Source of the DNA: Shewanella decolorationis S12
GTDB taxonomy: Bacteria > Pseudomonadota > Gammaproteobacteria > Enterobacterales > Shewanellaceae
Direction: 5' to 3'
Length of the DNA stretch: 64,000 nt
Assembly (NCBI RefSeq): GCF_000485795.1
Contig: NZ_AXZL01000054.1
Span: forward strand, 26,758-90,757
Below the pieces are notes generated by a model, which had not been told where the DNA came from, made no database searches, and was given only the letters and a program-made list of their open reading frames with translations. The position numbers were made by a program, and so were the translations under genes. Of the stretch, positions 28,159 to 37,239 are shown one piece after another. The stretch's first letter is position 1; every line of letters begins with the position of its first letter.

Positions 28159-29388
28159 ATGAAGAGCAAGAGTTTATTAGGCAACATTGGTGTGCAAGTG
28201 GTTATTGCCATGATTATTGGCGCACTGGTTGGTTTTATGATGGGTGAAAGTGCGAGCATCTTCGCACCACTGGGCACCATCTTTATCCATTTAATCAAAA
28301 TGCTAGTGATACCACTGGTACTGGTGTCTATCATCAGCGGCGCCGCCAGCTTAGGCGATAGCCCCTCGGCGGGTAAGATTGGTGTCGGCACTTTCGGTTT
28401 CTTTATTGTCACTTCGGGAATTGCCGTTATCTTAGCGTTGGTCATGGGTAATATGTTTACCCCTGGCGCGGGCGTCGACTTTACCGCCCATAGCAGTAGC
28501 GGCCTGATGGAAGTGACCGCTGAGCATGGCGCTCTGCCTGGGGTAATGGACACCTTTATTGGCATGATCCCAACCAATGTGTTCGAATCGCTGACTGGCG
28601 GGAATATCCTCCAAATTCTGGTATTTAGTATATTTTTCGGGATCGCGCTGACCAAGGTCAAAGGCGATGGCGCTAAGCCCATCATGGCGGCGTTAAATAC
28701 CGTCGTCGACGCGTTTGTGTGGATGATCAACTGTGTGATGGTGATTGCCCCCATTGGGGTGTTTGGCTTGATGGCCGATTCCGTCGGCACCTTCGGTTTC
28801 GATGCCTTAGAAGTGGTGTTTAAGCTGTTTGCCGTGTTTGTGGCCGCGATTCTGATCTACGGTTTTGTGTTCTTCCCCTTAGTGGTGCAGCTGTTTTCTA
28901 AGGTATCGGCACGCCAATTTATTTCGGCAATGAAAAAACCTCAGGTGATGGCACTGTCAACGGCTTCATCCATGGCCACGCTGCCGGTGAATATGGAAAC
29001 CTGCGAAGAAGATCTTAAGGTTTCTAAGGCAACCACCGCCTTTGTGCTGCCTTTAGGCGCCACCATCAATATGAGCGGCAACGCGATTTACTATGGTTTA
29101 GTCGCCATGTTCTTCGCGCAAATGTACAACGTCGATCTGTCGATGACTGCCTATGCCGCGATTATCTTTACCTCTACCTTAGGCGCCATTGGCCAAGCGG
29201 GTGTGCCCGGTCCATCATTTTTAGTGGTCGCTGTGCTACTTGCCGCCGGTATTCCGATTGACGGTTTACCGCTGTTATTCGCCCTCGACCGGGTGTTTGA
29301 CATGATCCGCACCGCGCTCAACATCACAGGTGATGCCGCCTGCGCCGTGATTATGGATAAATATACCGCAGAGCCAAGCTCGAACTAA
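28159..29388 (+). CDS. Dicarboxylate/amino acid:cation symporter (DAACS family)
   Basis: The 409-residue membrane protein matches the DAACS family that imports glutamate, aspartate or C4-dicarboxylates with Na+ or H+. It has eight helices plus re-entrant loops. The first hairpin serine motif reads STASSMATLPVNME, and the substrate-site segment is LPLGATINMSGNAIYY. A second hairpin contains GAIGQAGVPGPSF. Substrate cannot be set from sequence. It is a single gene ended by the terminator at 29415. Confidence 0.93.
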   Translation: MKSKSLLGNIGVQVVIAMIIGALVGFMMGESASIFAPLGTIFIHLIKMLVIPLVLVSIISGAASLGDSPSAGKIGVGTFGFFIVTSGIAVILALVMGNMFTPGAGVDFTAHSSSGLMEVTAEHGALPGVMDTFIGMIPTNVFESLTGGNILQILVFSIFFGIALTKVKGDGAKPIMAALNTVVDAFVWMINCVMVIAPIGVFGLMADSVGTFGFDALEVVFKLFAVFVAAILIYGFVFFPLVVQLFSKVSARQFISAMKKPQVMALSTASSMATLPVNMETCEEDLKVSKATTAFVLPLGATINMSGNAIYYGLVAMFFAQMYNVDLSMTAYAAIIFTSTLGAIGQAGVPGPSFLVVAVLLAAGIPIDGLPLLFALDRVFDMIRTALNITGDAACAVIMDKYTAEPSSN

Positions 29389-29414
29389 TAGAGTGAATAC
29401 GCGAGTGTATCTGG

Positions 29415-29446
29415 GCTTGAATAGGCTTGCTTATTCAAGCTTTTTT
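29415..29446 (+). terminator. Rho-independent terminator after the symporter gene
   Basis: GCTTGAATA pairs with TATTCAAGC across an eight-base loop and is followed by TTTTTT. Confidence 0.9.
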
Positions 29447-29649
29447 ATGGCTTAAACTTCGAGATACCGCACTTTATCCCACTGATTTCTTATCACTTAA
29501 TGCAGATTAATGTGATCTTGGCGACGCCTTGGGTTAAGCTCAAACGGCGCACCTCGCAATTCGTATTTCTTTATCCGCCAAGCCACTTGAGCACGATGCC
29601 TTTCTGCGATAATAGCTTGGCTACCATCAGTCCAAAGGAGTGTTGCACT

Positions 29650-30768
29650 ATGTCTGTTTTTGCCCCTGCAAGCCCTTTTGCCGACTTTATCTATCGTCAT
29701 TTCCGTGCCATTCATGCCCTTAAACTCGGCCTAGCCCTGCTGATTGCGGTCATTATCAATGCCATTTGGTCACCACCGCATTTTATTTGGAGCATGGTGA
29801 CCATAGTGATCATTATGATGAGTCTGCCGCAGGTGGGCGGCGCGATTGAAAAGTCCCTGCAACGGGCGGTAGGCACCTGTTTAGGTTCGGCTTATGGCGT
29901 AATGTTAGTGGCTACTATCGACAGTTATTGGCTGATTATGGGGCTGCTGATCTTAGGAGTTACGCTGATCTGTTTTATCTCGGCGGGACGCTACAGCTAT
30001 GCCTATCTGGTGGCGGGATTCACCATTATTATCGTGGTGGGCGATGCGAACCACGACACCTCTGAGGCGCTCTGGCGCACGGCGAATATTCTGCTCGGCT
30101 GTGTTATCGCCATTCTGGTGTCACTGTTTATCTTCCCGATTAAGGCCAAACAGGACTGGCGCAGCCAGCTCGCTAATGCCATCGACAATATGGCCAAGGT
30201 ACTGACCCAACACTTACAGGCTCCCGCCAACCATGATTTAGATTTTCGCGCCGATCTCGAAGCGGCCATGAAAGCCGTATTAACCCAGAAGAAACTGTTT
30301 TTCTCACTCGAGTGGGAAAGCCAAACCCTAAAAAAACATAAAGTGCTGCTGGCAGAGTTAGTCAATAAACAGGTGCGGCTGATCACTCTACTCGAGCTAT
30401 TACCTTTGAGTCGCTGGCAGGAGGCCGACAAAGAGGCATACCACCAAATCAACCGTGTCGCCGCCGAGCTTACGGCGTATCTTCACAGACTGAGTGAATT
30501 TATTGCAGGCAAAACAGCCACATTGCCCACACTACCAAATGCATTAGAGCAAGAGTTGCAACACAGATTACAACTCAGCTTGACCGCTCAGACGCCAAAT
30601 TCGGCCCCTTTAGCCAATGAAGTTGCGCAGGGATTTGCCCTCACGGGATACGGCTGGCTTATCTATCAACTCGCCATTGCCGTCGAAGCCCTCTACGCCG
30701 ATATCGAGATTATCGAAATCGCCTATAGCGGACAAACCGTGTTACATAAAACCGCCAAGCCTTTATAG
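29650..30768 (+). CDS. FUSC-family (aromatic acid exporter-like) membrane protein
   Basis: The ATG at 29650 follows AAAGGAG and gives 372 residues. The first half has about six helices in the pattern of the FUSC/ArAE family (ALKLGLALLIAVIINAIW, then GGAIEKSLQRAVGTCLGSAYG), the group that includes YccS and AaeB. The second half is a helical cytoplasmic domain. It has one FUSC unit, shorter than full-length AaeB-type exporters. The substrate is unknown. Longer in-frame reading upstream has no ribosome-binding site. Confidence 0.8.
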   Translation: MSVFAPASPFADFIYRHFRAIHALKLGLALLIAVIINAIWSPPHFIWSMVTIVIIMMSLPQVGGAIEKSLQRAVGTCLGSAYGVMLVATIDSYWLIMGLLILGVTLICFISAGRYSYAYLVAGFTIIIVVGDANHDTSEALWRTANILLGCVIAILVSLFIFPIKAKQDWRSQLANAIDNMAKVLTQHLQAPANHDLDFRADLEAAMKAVLTQKKLFFSLEWESQTLKKHKVLLAELVNKQVRLITLLELLPLSRWQEADKEAYHQINRVAAELTAYLHRLSEFIAGKTATLPTLPNALEQELQHRLQLSLTAQTPNSAPLANEVAQGFALTGYGWLIYQLAIAVEALYADIEIIEIAYSGQTVLHKTAKPL

Positions 30769-30899
30769 GCTGTTACCACGGGGAATGGCAGCGAAAATCA
30801 CTCTGTCAGATCAAGATAAACCCTTGGCAGCCCTTGCACTCGCAGGGGCTTAATGAAAAGATACCGCCCTAATAAAAATTCGATACATGGACTCTTTTC

Positions 30900-32933
30900 A
30901 TGCGCTTTTTTTCCCTTTCCGTTGTCGCAATCGCCTGCTTATCCGCAGGCTCATTTTTGGCTCCCCAGTTAGCCTTAGCCGCAAATGCTGCTGCGACTAA
31001 CGCCGAAATAGCGAACACTGAAGCCGCTAAGATTGAGGCAACTAAAACTGAAGTTGCTAACGCCGAAGCTGTACAAGCCGCAGTAGTTGAAGCCAGCACC
31101 AATAGCAACGCAACATCAGCCATAGTTGAATCGTCTTCTGAAGCCACCACTGACGCCGCAGCGAATGTGGCCGCGACACCGACTCGCGCCAATACCTTTG
31201 TGAATGATGCCATTCTCCCGCCAAGCATCACTTGGCATGGAGCTAGCGAAGCCTTGTTACTCAGTGCAGACCACGAATGGGCGACGCCCTTCGAGCAAAG
31301 CAACGGCACCGAAAGCCCAAGCTATGACGATACCATCGCATGGCTCGACCGACTGGCGGCCGAAACCACCAAATTGCAGAAAGTCAGCCTAGGTAAGAGC
31401 CCTCAAGGGCGTGATATTTGGATGTATGTCGCCAGCAGTGAAGGCATTAACGAATCGGCGCGCCTTAAGCAAAACACTAAGCCGACGATTCTGGTACAGG
31501 CAGGGATCCACGCGGGCGAAATCGACGGTAAAGACGCCGGCATGATGCTGCTGCGGGATATCATCAAAGGCGACAAGAGCGACCTGCTCGAAAAGGCTAA
31601 CTTGCTGTTTGTGCCTATGTTTAGCGTCGATGCCCATGAGCGCAGCGGCGAATTTAACCGCGTTAATCAACGCGGCCCGGTCAATATGGGTTGGCGCACC
31701 AATGCCAATAACCTCAACCTGAACCGCGACTACGCCAAGGCCGACACCTTAGAAATGCAGCATATGCTGCGGGCAATCAATGTGTGGCAACCGGATCTGT
31801 ATATCGATGTGCATGTCACCGACGGTATCGACTACCAGTACGACATCACCTTCGGCTACAACCTCGCCCAAGGTTTGAGTCCCGCCAGTTTCCGCTGGCT
31901 CGAGAATAGCTACCGCCCAGCGGTCGAAGCTGCCTTAACCGCCCAAGGCCATATCCCAGGTCCGCTGATTTTCGCCGTCGACAATACCGATATCACTAAA
32001 GGCATGTCACTGTGGAACCCTAGCCCACGTTTCTCTAATGGTTATGGTGATGCCCGCCATCTGCCCACCATTTTGATTGAGAACCACAGCTTAAAACCCT
32101 TTAAGCAGCGCGTACTTGGCACCTATGTGATGCTAGAGCAAACCCTGAAAACCGTGGGTGACCAAGCAACCAAGTTAAAGAGTGCGATTCAAGAGGATAA
32201 ATACCGCGCCTCACCACTGATCACATTAACGTGGAAATCGGCACCACTGGCTAAAGGCTGGGATTTTAAAGGCATAGATTACAAGTTAGAGCAGAGTCCG
32301 ATTAGCGGCACCGAAGTAGTACGTTGGACGGGCGAGCCTAAGTTGTATCCGAATTTACCTGTGATTGCCGAAACCGTGCCCGATATAAAAGTCACTCGCC
32401 CGAGTGCTTACTATATTCCCGCCCAGTGGACACAAGTGATCGACCGCTTAACTCTACACGGCATTCGTCTAACGCGCTTAAGCAAACCGACCGAGCTTAA
32501 ATTGCAGCAATATAGCCTGAGCAATCCGGTGTTTAATACCAAGGCGTTCGAGGGACGACTTACAGTGAAGGCCGACTCGACACTGGCGAAACTGACCACC
32601 ACCTTGCCTGCGGGCACAGTGAAAATCAGCACAGATCAACCCTTAGGCGATCTGGCGATTTTACTGCTCGAACCACAATCACCGGACTCGTTACTGCAAT
32701 GGGGCTTCTTCAACCCTATCTTTACTCGTACCGAATACATTGAGGACTACGCCGTAGAGCCGCTGGCTGCCAAGATGCTGAAGGAAGATCCCAAGCTACA
32801 AGCGGAATTTAACAAAGCGCTGGAAAACCCAGAGTTTGCCGCTGATCCCGAGGCACGCCTACGCTGGTTCTATGAGCGCAGCCCTTACTACGATAATCAA
32901 TATCTTAAATATCCAGTCTACCGTAGCCGTTAA
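30900..32933 (+). CDS. Exported M14-family zinc carboxypeptidase
   Basis: The 677-residue protein has a signal peptide (cleavage near LALAANA). An Ala/Glu/Thr-rich low-complexity stretch (about 28-95) follows, then an M14 peptidase domain. Zinc ligands are H204 and E207 in HAGE and H305 in DVHVTDG. This places it with the M14 proteins that remove or process C-terminal residues of peptides in the periplasm or outside the cell. The C-terminal ~200 residues are an additional domain. The substrate is unknown. Confidence 0.9.
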   Translation: MRFFSLSVVAIACLSAGSFLAPQLALAANAAATNAEIANTEAAKIEATKTEVANAEAVQAAVVEASTNSNATSAIVESSSEATTDAAANVAATPTRANTFVNDAILPPSITWHGASEALLLSADHEWATPFEQSNGTESPSYDDTIAWLDRLAAETTKLQKVSLGKSPQGRDIWMYVASSEGINESARLKQNTKPTILVQAGIHAGEIDGKDAGMMLLRDIIKGDKSDLLEKANLLFVPMFSVDAHERSGEFNRVNQRGPVNMGWRTNANNLNLNRDYAKADTLEMQHMLRAINVWQPDLYIDVHVTDGIDYQYDITFGYNLAQGLSPASFRWLENSYRPAVEAALTAQGHIPGPLIFAVDNTDITKGMSLWNPSPRFSNGYGDARHLPTILIENHSLKPFKQRVLGTYVMLEQTLKTVGDQATKLKSAIQEDKYRASPLITLTWKSAPLAKGWDFKGIDYKLEQSPISGTEVVRWTGEPKLYPNLPVIAETVPDIKVTRPSAYYIPAQWTQVIDRLTLHGIRLTRLSKPTELKLQQYSLSNPVFNTKAFEGRLTVKADSTLAKLTTTLPAGTVKISTDQPLGDLAILLLEPQSPDSLLQWGFFNPIFTRTEYIEDYAVEPLAAKMLKEDPKLQAEFNKALENPEFAADPEARLRWFYERSPYYDNQYLKYPVYRSR

Positions 32934-32958
32934 TCCTCGCAGTTAAAAACGGCAAGGA

Positions 32959-33726
32959 TTAAGCAGGCTTACGCGCGCTGATGCTATACACCAAGGGCAC
33001 ATGTTGCCCTTGGTGTATTAGTACATAACGGCCATCGGCTTGTGCCTCTAGCCCTGCGAAACAGTTATAGGGGCTAAACGCAAATTCGTGGAAGAACTCC
33101 AGCACTAAGCCCGCCTGCAATAAGGCATTGATCACCTCAGACAAGCTATGCGACCAGCACATTAAGGTCTGCTGCTCATCACCGGCATTCTCGGTATAGG
33201 TCCCTTCCTGCTCTATATCTGGCTCACCGCGATTAAAATAGCTATACCCATCGAATAGTTGCTGCGCCGGATGAAACTCGGCCATATAAAACTGTCCACC
33301 GGGCTTTAAACACGCCGCAATGGTCTGCGCCCAGAGTGCTAAATCCGGCAACCACACAATTGCACCATAGGAGGTAAAGACAATATCTTGCGGCTCAACC
33401 TTGCCCGCAACGCTGTAGACATCGCTACAGATAAACTCGGCGGACAACTGCGTCTGCTGCGCCAGCTTGCGCGCCTCAGCAATCGCCACCTCGGATAAAT
33501 CGACTCCTATCACTTTTGCGCCCATTCGCGCCCACGACAGGGTATCTAAACCAAAATGACATTGCAGATGCAGCAGGCTTTTACCCGCCACCGCAAGCTC
33601 ATTTAATTCGATTTCAGTTAAGGAGCTGTTGCCACTTAAAAAGCCTTCAACATCATAAAAATCAGAGGTTAAGTGCACCCGTGTGCGGGCATCCCAAGCG
33701 ATTTTATTGGTCGTTAAGTAATCCAT
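32959..33726 (-). CDS. Class I SAM-dependent methyltransferase
   Basis: The 255-residue cytoplasmic protein has a Rossmann methyltransferase core. Motif I is LLHLQCHFGLDTLSWARMG (about 51-69), and the acidic loop is VIGVDLSEVAI (about 73-83). AGGATT precedes the ATG at 33726. Substrate is unknown. It is divergent from the lipoprotein gene at 33997, with a palindrome-rich spacer between them. Confidence 0.85.
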   Translation of the reverse strand: MDYLTTNKIAWDARTRVHLTSDFYDVEGFLSGNSSLTEIELNELAVAGKSLLHLQCHFGLDTLSWARMGAKVIGVDLSEVAIAEARKLAQQTQLSAEFICSDVYSVAGKVEPQDIVFTSYGAIVWLPDLALWAQTIAACLKPGGQFYMAEFHPAQQLFDGYSYFNRGEPDIEQEGTYTENAGDEQQTLMCWSHSLSEVINALLQAGLVLEFFHEFAFSPYNCFAGLEAQADGRYVLIHQGQHVPLVYSISARKPA

Positions 33727-33783
33727 GTGAATCCTTTCTGGTTACGCTTTTAATCAAGCTGAAATGTTGGACACACGCTAACC

Positions 33784-33862
33784 GAATAAGTGAGTAATTT
33801 CACCACTCTTTGGGGAAAATCACTTATTCAGCGGACATGTCCGCCTGCGCCCAAGCGGACAC
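33784..33862. promoter_or_regulatory. Palindromes in the divergent spacer
   Basis: Two elements stand out. GAATAAGTGA at 33784-33793 pairs with TCACTTATTC at 33820-33829. A palindrome, GCGGACATGTCCGC, lies at 33831-33844, with a second half-site GCGGACA at 33855-33861. They lie between two divergent genes, as operators do. No regulator is identified. Confidence 0.5.
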
Positions 33863-33996
33863 ATTTAGTTTATCTGTATGATTATCAATACATTTTAAAA
33901 CTGGCATAGGATGTGCAATCTCTAGAGGTATCAAGCTTATCGCTAATAGCTCAGCACTCAGTCGCTCGTCGAGTGTCGATAACAAGGAAGAAGAAA

Positions 33997-34773
33997 ATGT
34001 CACTACGCCCTTTTATATTCACCCTCGGATTTATCGCCGTCTTTACGGTTGGCGTGTCACTCACTGGCTGCATTATCAATGTGAACGCCGCGGGCATGCC
34101 GGATTTAGACCACCAGCAACGTGAACTCAGCCTCGATACTCAAGACTTGCAAGAGCTCGTCGCCGAAACGGGTGCGGGCAGCCTTGAAATTATCGGTGTC
34201 GAAGGCCTAACCCAAATTAAGTTAGTGGCTGATATCTATAGCAATGACGATAGCAAAATGATTCTCACCCTTGAGAAAAAGGCTAACAAAGCCCAGCTTA
34301 AGGCGGACTTTGAATCCCATAGCAGCTTTAACAATTACTCACCCTATATCGATTTAAAACTACAAGTGCCAGCAGGATTAGCGCTAGATATCGACGATGG
34401 CTCAGGTGCTGTGTTTATCAACAAGATGACCGCGGATATCAAGGTCAAGGATGGCTCGGGCGAACTGGTTATCCATGGCGGCAATAATGTCAGCATCGAC
34501 GATGGTTCAGGCGCGATTGAAGTCAGCCAAGTCAACGGCAACCTAGCGATTGTCGATGGTTCTGGCGGCATCCAAGTCAATGATATTAAAGGCAGCATCA
34601 CCATTGATGATGGTTCAGGTGAAATCAACGTCGCCAATGTGCAAAACACAGTCACCATCAACGATGGCTCAGGCGATATCAACGTGGTGAACACTAAGGG
34701 ATTAACCATTCTCTCGGCAGGTTCAGGGGGTGTGAGCTTCGATAAAATCGATGGCCCAGTAAGCAAACACTAA
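33997..34773 (+). CDS. Lipoprotein with DGSG beta-repeats (DUF4097-like)
   Basis: From the ATG at 33997 (AAGGAAG upstream) the protein has 258 residues. A signal peptide with lipobox SLTGC is followed by a short variable part. From about residue 130 to the end come seven repeats of 17-19 residues, each with a (D/N)DGSG or similar turn, forming a beta-helix or beta-solenoid. The pattern resembles the DUF4097 adhesin-like family. Envelope location is likely. The last 12 codons are duplicated 1.9 kb downstream. Confidence 0.8.
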   Translation: MSLRPFIFTLGFIAVFTVGVSLTGCIINVNAAGMPDLDHQQRELSLDTQDLQELVAETGAGSLEIIGVEGLTQIKLVADIYSNDDSKMILTLEKKANKAQLKADFESHSSFNNYSPYIDLKLQVPAGLALDIDDGSGAVFINKMTADIKVKDGSGELVIHGGNNVSIDDGSGAIEVSQVNGNLAIVDGSGGIQVNDIKGSITIDDGSGEINVANVQNTVTINDGSGDINVVNTKGLTILSAGSGGVSFDKIDGPVSKH

Positions 34774-35085
34774 GCCCGTTAGACCAATAGCATTACAGTT
34801 CAACCAACTTCCCGGCGTAGAGACTGATGTTGCAGTACCCAACCAAATGTCAGTCTTCTACCCACCCCTTTTGCGTTACCGTTCCATGGACATTCTTATG
34901 CACTTTATGCCACTAACCCCTTGTAGTGGCATCTTTTTTGTTTCTGAGACTTTCTCAGACTTAATTCTGAACAGTAGGTTCGGTCATGATTCGAAGTGCT
35001 AATAGGCGGCATCATGGCTTCTGGCTATCGTATCCCCTAATTGCCTGCCGCAGGCTTTCGCACTGTTACACCAGTGACTCGCCGC
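34737..35085 (+). repeat. Direct duplication, left copy
   Basis: The 3' end of the lipoprotein gene (from FDKIDGPVSKH), its terminator and about 140 bases beyond recur with few mismatches at 36672-37030, 1935 bases downstream. Confidence 0.9.
34907..34941 (+). terminator. Rho-independent terminator of the DGSG lipoprotein gene
   Basis: ATGCCACTA pairs perfectly with TAGTGGCAT and is followed by CTTTTTTG. A second copy lies in the right duplicate at 36841-36873. Confidence 0.85.
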
Positions 35086-35250
35086 CCTTTCGTTTAACAA
35101 GAAGTATCCCTATAGGCTCGACGGCAGCATCTGCTGCATAAGGAAGTGCTAATACCGCGATCACATGGATGTGAAAGAGCGGCCATGCCGCCAACGGTCA
35201 CTTCCATGACAGTGCTTAATTCCGCGAGCTAAATCGTATTCTGTTAGCCT
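35072..35250 (+). repeat. Inverted repeat, left arm
   Basis: This arm runs from CCAGTGACTCGCCGCCCTTTC through AAGTATCCCTATAGGCTCGA to GTATTCTGTTAGCCT. Its reverse complement is found at 38304-38486 with most bases matching. Together the arms enclose a 3.4 kb segment. Confidence 0.85.
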
Positions 35251-35380
35251 TAAACAGCGCATAAGTGTGACGTGAAAATCGAGCGAACAATCTCAGCAGG
35301 TATCTATCTTTGAGCAAGTCAGACACGTTCCCAATAGCTTAGGCGTAGCAGAATTGGACTATGGATGTCTCGATAAACTA

Positions 35381-36106
35381 TCACTTAACATCAAGATCAA
35401 ATACCACACTGATAGAAGCTGAAAAAACCATATTCTCCTGCAGATATTGCCCAGTCACTTGAGGTTTGCCCAAACGTGAACCAGTGACCTCTATTCGCTC
35501 GATTCCATTATTAGCGCCATAACGGCCAATGCTGTCATCTGTTGAAGAACCAATGCTATAAATTTTGCCAAGAGTAGCCCCAAAAGCGCTCGCCAATAAA
35601 CTTCCTTTTTCTTTTGCATCAGCGACAGCCAAGGCTCTAGCCTCATTTTTAAGCTCCGCTTCTTTCGATGACTTCAACTCAACGCGGGTGATTTCATCAA
35701 GTTGTACACTTAGAGCAAAATCCATAAAAGCGTTTAGTTTATCTAAGTTATTGAGGGTCACTTTTAAGTTGCGGCTTGCTCGATAACCATCAAGCACACG
35801 TTTTTCATTGTCCCCGTAGGAATACTCAGGCGCTGTGGAGATTGAGGATGCTGAAACATTTTTCTCATCGACATTAAATTTACCAAGGCCAGACAAAAAC
35901 TTGTTAACCCTATCATCGACATCATTTTTAGCTTCGGCACTTGTTGCTTTTAAGCTTTCCACTTCAAGATAGACCACTGCAATATCAGGGCTTGCAGTTA
36001 TTTGAGCAGTCCCAACCACAGCAATATGGCGATTATTCGGTAAGCTATTATCTGAAAGGGCTAGAGTTGGCAAAAATAACAAAACAATCAAACAAATATA
36101 TTTCAT
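35381..36106 (-). CDS. SIMPL-domain (DUF541) exported protein
   Basis: The 241-residue protein has a signal peptide (cleavage near TLALSDN). A SIMPL/DUF541 domain spans the rest, with the typical start IAVVGTAQITASPDIAVVYL and a C-terminal hydrophobic beta-strand (SISVVFDLDV). Relatives are periplasmic or outer-membrane proteins with poorly defined, stress-linked roles. GGAGG lies seven bases before the ATG. The gene lies between the two copies of the direct duplication and inside the inverted repeat. Confidence 0.88.
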   Translation of the reverse strand: MKYICLIVLLFLPTLALSDNSLPNNRHIAVVGTAQITASPDIAVVYLEVESLKATSAEAKNDVDDRVNKFLSGLGKFNVDEKNVSASSISTAPEYSYGDNEKRVLDGYRASRNLKVTLNNLDKLNAFMDFALSVQLDEITRVELKSSKEAELKNEARALAVADAKEKGSLLASAFGATLGKIYSIGSSTDDSIGRYGANNGIERIEVTGSRLGKPQVTGQYLQENMVFSASISVVFDLDVK

Positions 36107-36671
36107 AAAACCTCCATGTAATCAGGACTGACAATATACCGTATATGAAGTAACAAGCCATAGCGGCTATGGCATCAGCCGCAAAATTTAGTCGTGGGTG
36201 TATCGATATACTGTTGTTTTGAAAAAAATCAAAATCAAAGTCGTGGGTCTTCACCCCACACCCGACCAAGAAGGACTGCTCGTCCTATCCTCCTTGCTAA
36301 TGTTTTCACAAGCAGTCAAGACGCCCCTAGCGAAGTTACAAGTTTAACGAGTTAACAATGGGTGTCCCGATAAACCCCTTCTTTTTCATAGCAAAATTTA
36401 ACAGTGGGTGTCTCATTAAACGATGACTTCGCACAGGAGATGAACTTCTGAACCTCCGGTGCTGGCTGTTAATCCCATAAGAGTTTTGCCAGCGCTACCA
36501 TTCCCGTAAGAAAATTTAACAGTGGGTGTCTCGATAAACTCGCTAAAACATCAATGCTTTAGAAGGTCACTGGCGCAACAATGCTTGATTGGGTGCAACC
36601 ATTGATAGCCAAGTAATGCCTGACTTTTATTGCATCAGTCACAAAATTTAACAATGGGTGTCTCATTTAAA
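36107..36671. repeat. Short-repeat cluster (AAATTTAACARTGGGTGTCTCG element)
   Basis: No gene is seen here. Copies of a ~28-base element, consensus AAATTTAACAGTGGGTGTC then TCGATAAAC, occur at 36183, 36351, 36393, 36511 and 36642. More diverged copies are at 35351 and 37158, and a reversed copy is at 38252. Spacings are 42 to 168 bases and irregular. A longer element starting GGTCACTGGCGCAACAATGC also occurs twice (36563 and 37089). Confidence 0.85.
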
Positions 36672-37030
36672 CTTCGATAAAATCGATGGCCCAGTAAGTA
36701 AACACTAAGCCCGTTAGACCAACAGCGTTACCGCTCGACCAACTTCCCGGCGTAGAGACTGATGTTGCAGTACCCAACCAAATGTCAGTCTTCTACCCAC
36801 CCCTTTGCGTTACCGTTCCATGGACATTCTTATGCACTTTATGCCACTAACCCCTTGTAGTGGCATCTTTTTTTGTGTCTGAGACTTTCTCAGACTCAAT
36901 TCTGAACAGTAGATTCGGTCATGATTTGAGGGGCTAATAGGCGGCATCATGGCTTCTGGCTATTGTATCCCCTAATTGCCTGCCGCAGGCTTTCGCACGC
37001 TCTTATATGAGCCACACCAGTGACTCGCCG
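36672..37030 (+). repeat. Direct duplication, right copy with gene remnant
   Basis: This copy starts inside the lipoprotein coding sequence and so carries a stranded 3' end encoding FDKIDGPVSKH and a stop, plus a second copy of the terminator. It ends at CCAGTGACTCGCCG, which is also the edge of the inverted repeat. Confidence 0.9.
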
Positions 37031-37239
37031 TACTCATGCTTTAAAAATCGCGTCCTTGTAGGCCCTACTAAACATCCATGTTTTAGAAGGTCACTGGCGC
37101 AACAATGCTTGATTGAGTGCAAACATTGATAGCCGAGTAGTACCTATCATGAGTCTGATTTTACGATAAGTGTCTCAATAAACTGAGCAAGCCAAGATTT
37201 TAACATTCTTCATGATGACTTTATGATACTTATTTAGGA

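Noticed and set aside
28074..28790. Long minus-strand reading frame (238 residues)
   Set aside because: It lies opposite the DAACS symporter gene, has a Pro/Ile/Thr-rich composition typical of an antisense shadow, and no ribosome-binding site.
36048..36269. 73-residue minus-strand frame upstream of the SIMPL gene
   Set aside because: It overlaps the SIMPL signal-peptide codons in another frame and lies in repeat DNA.
36183..36671. Possible CRISPR array
   Set aside because: The repeated ~28-base element has irregular spacing (42-168 bases), diverged copies and no cas genes nearby.
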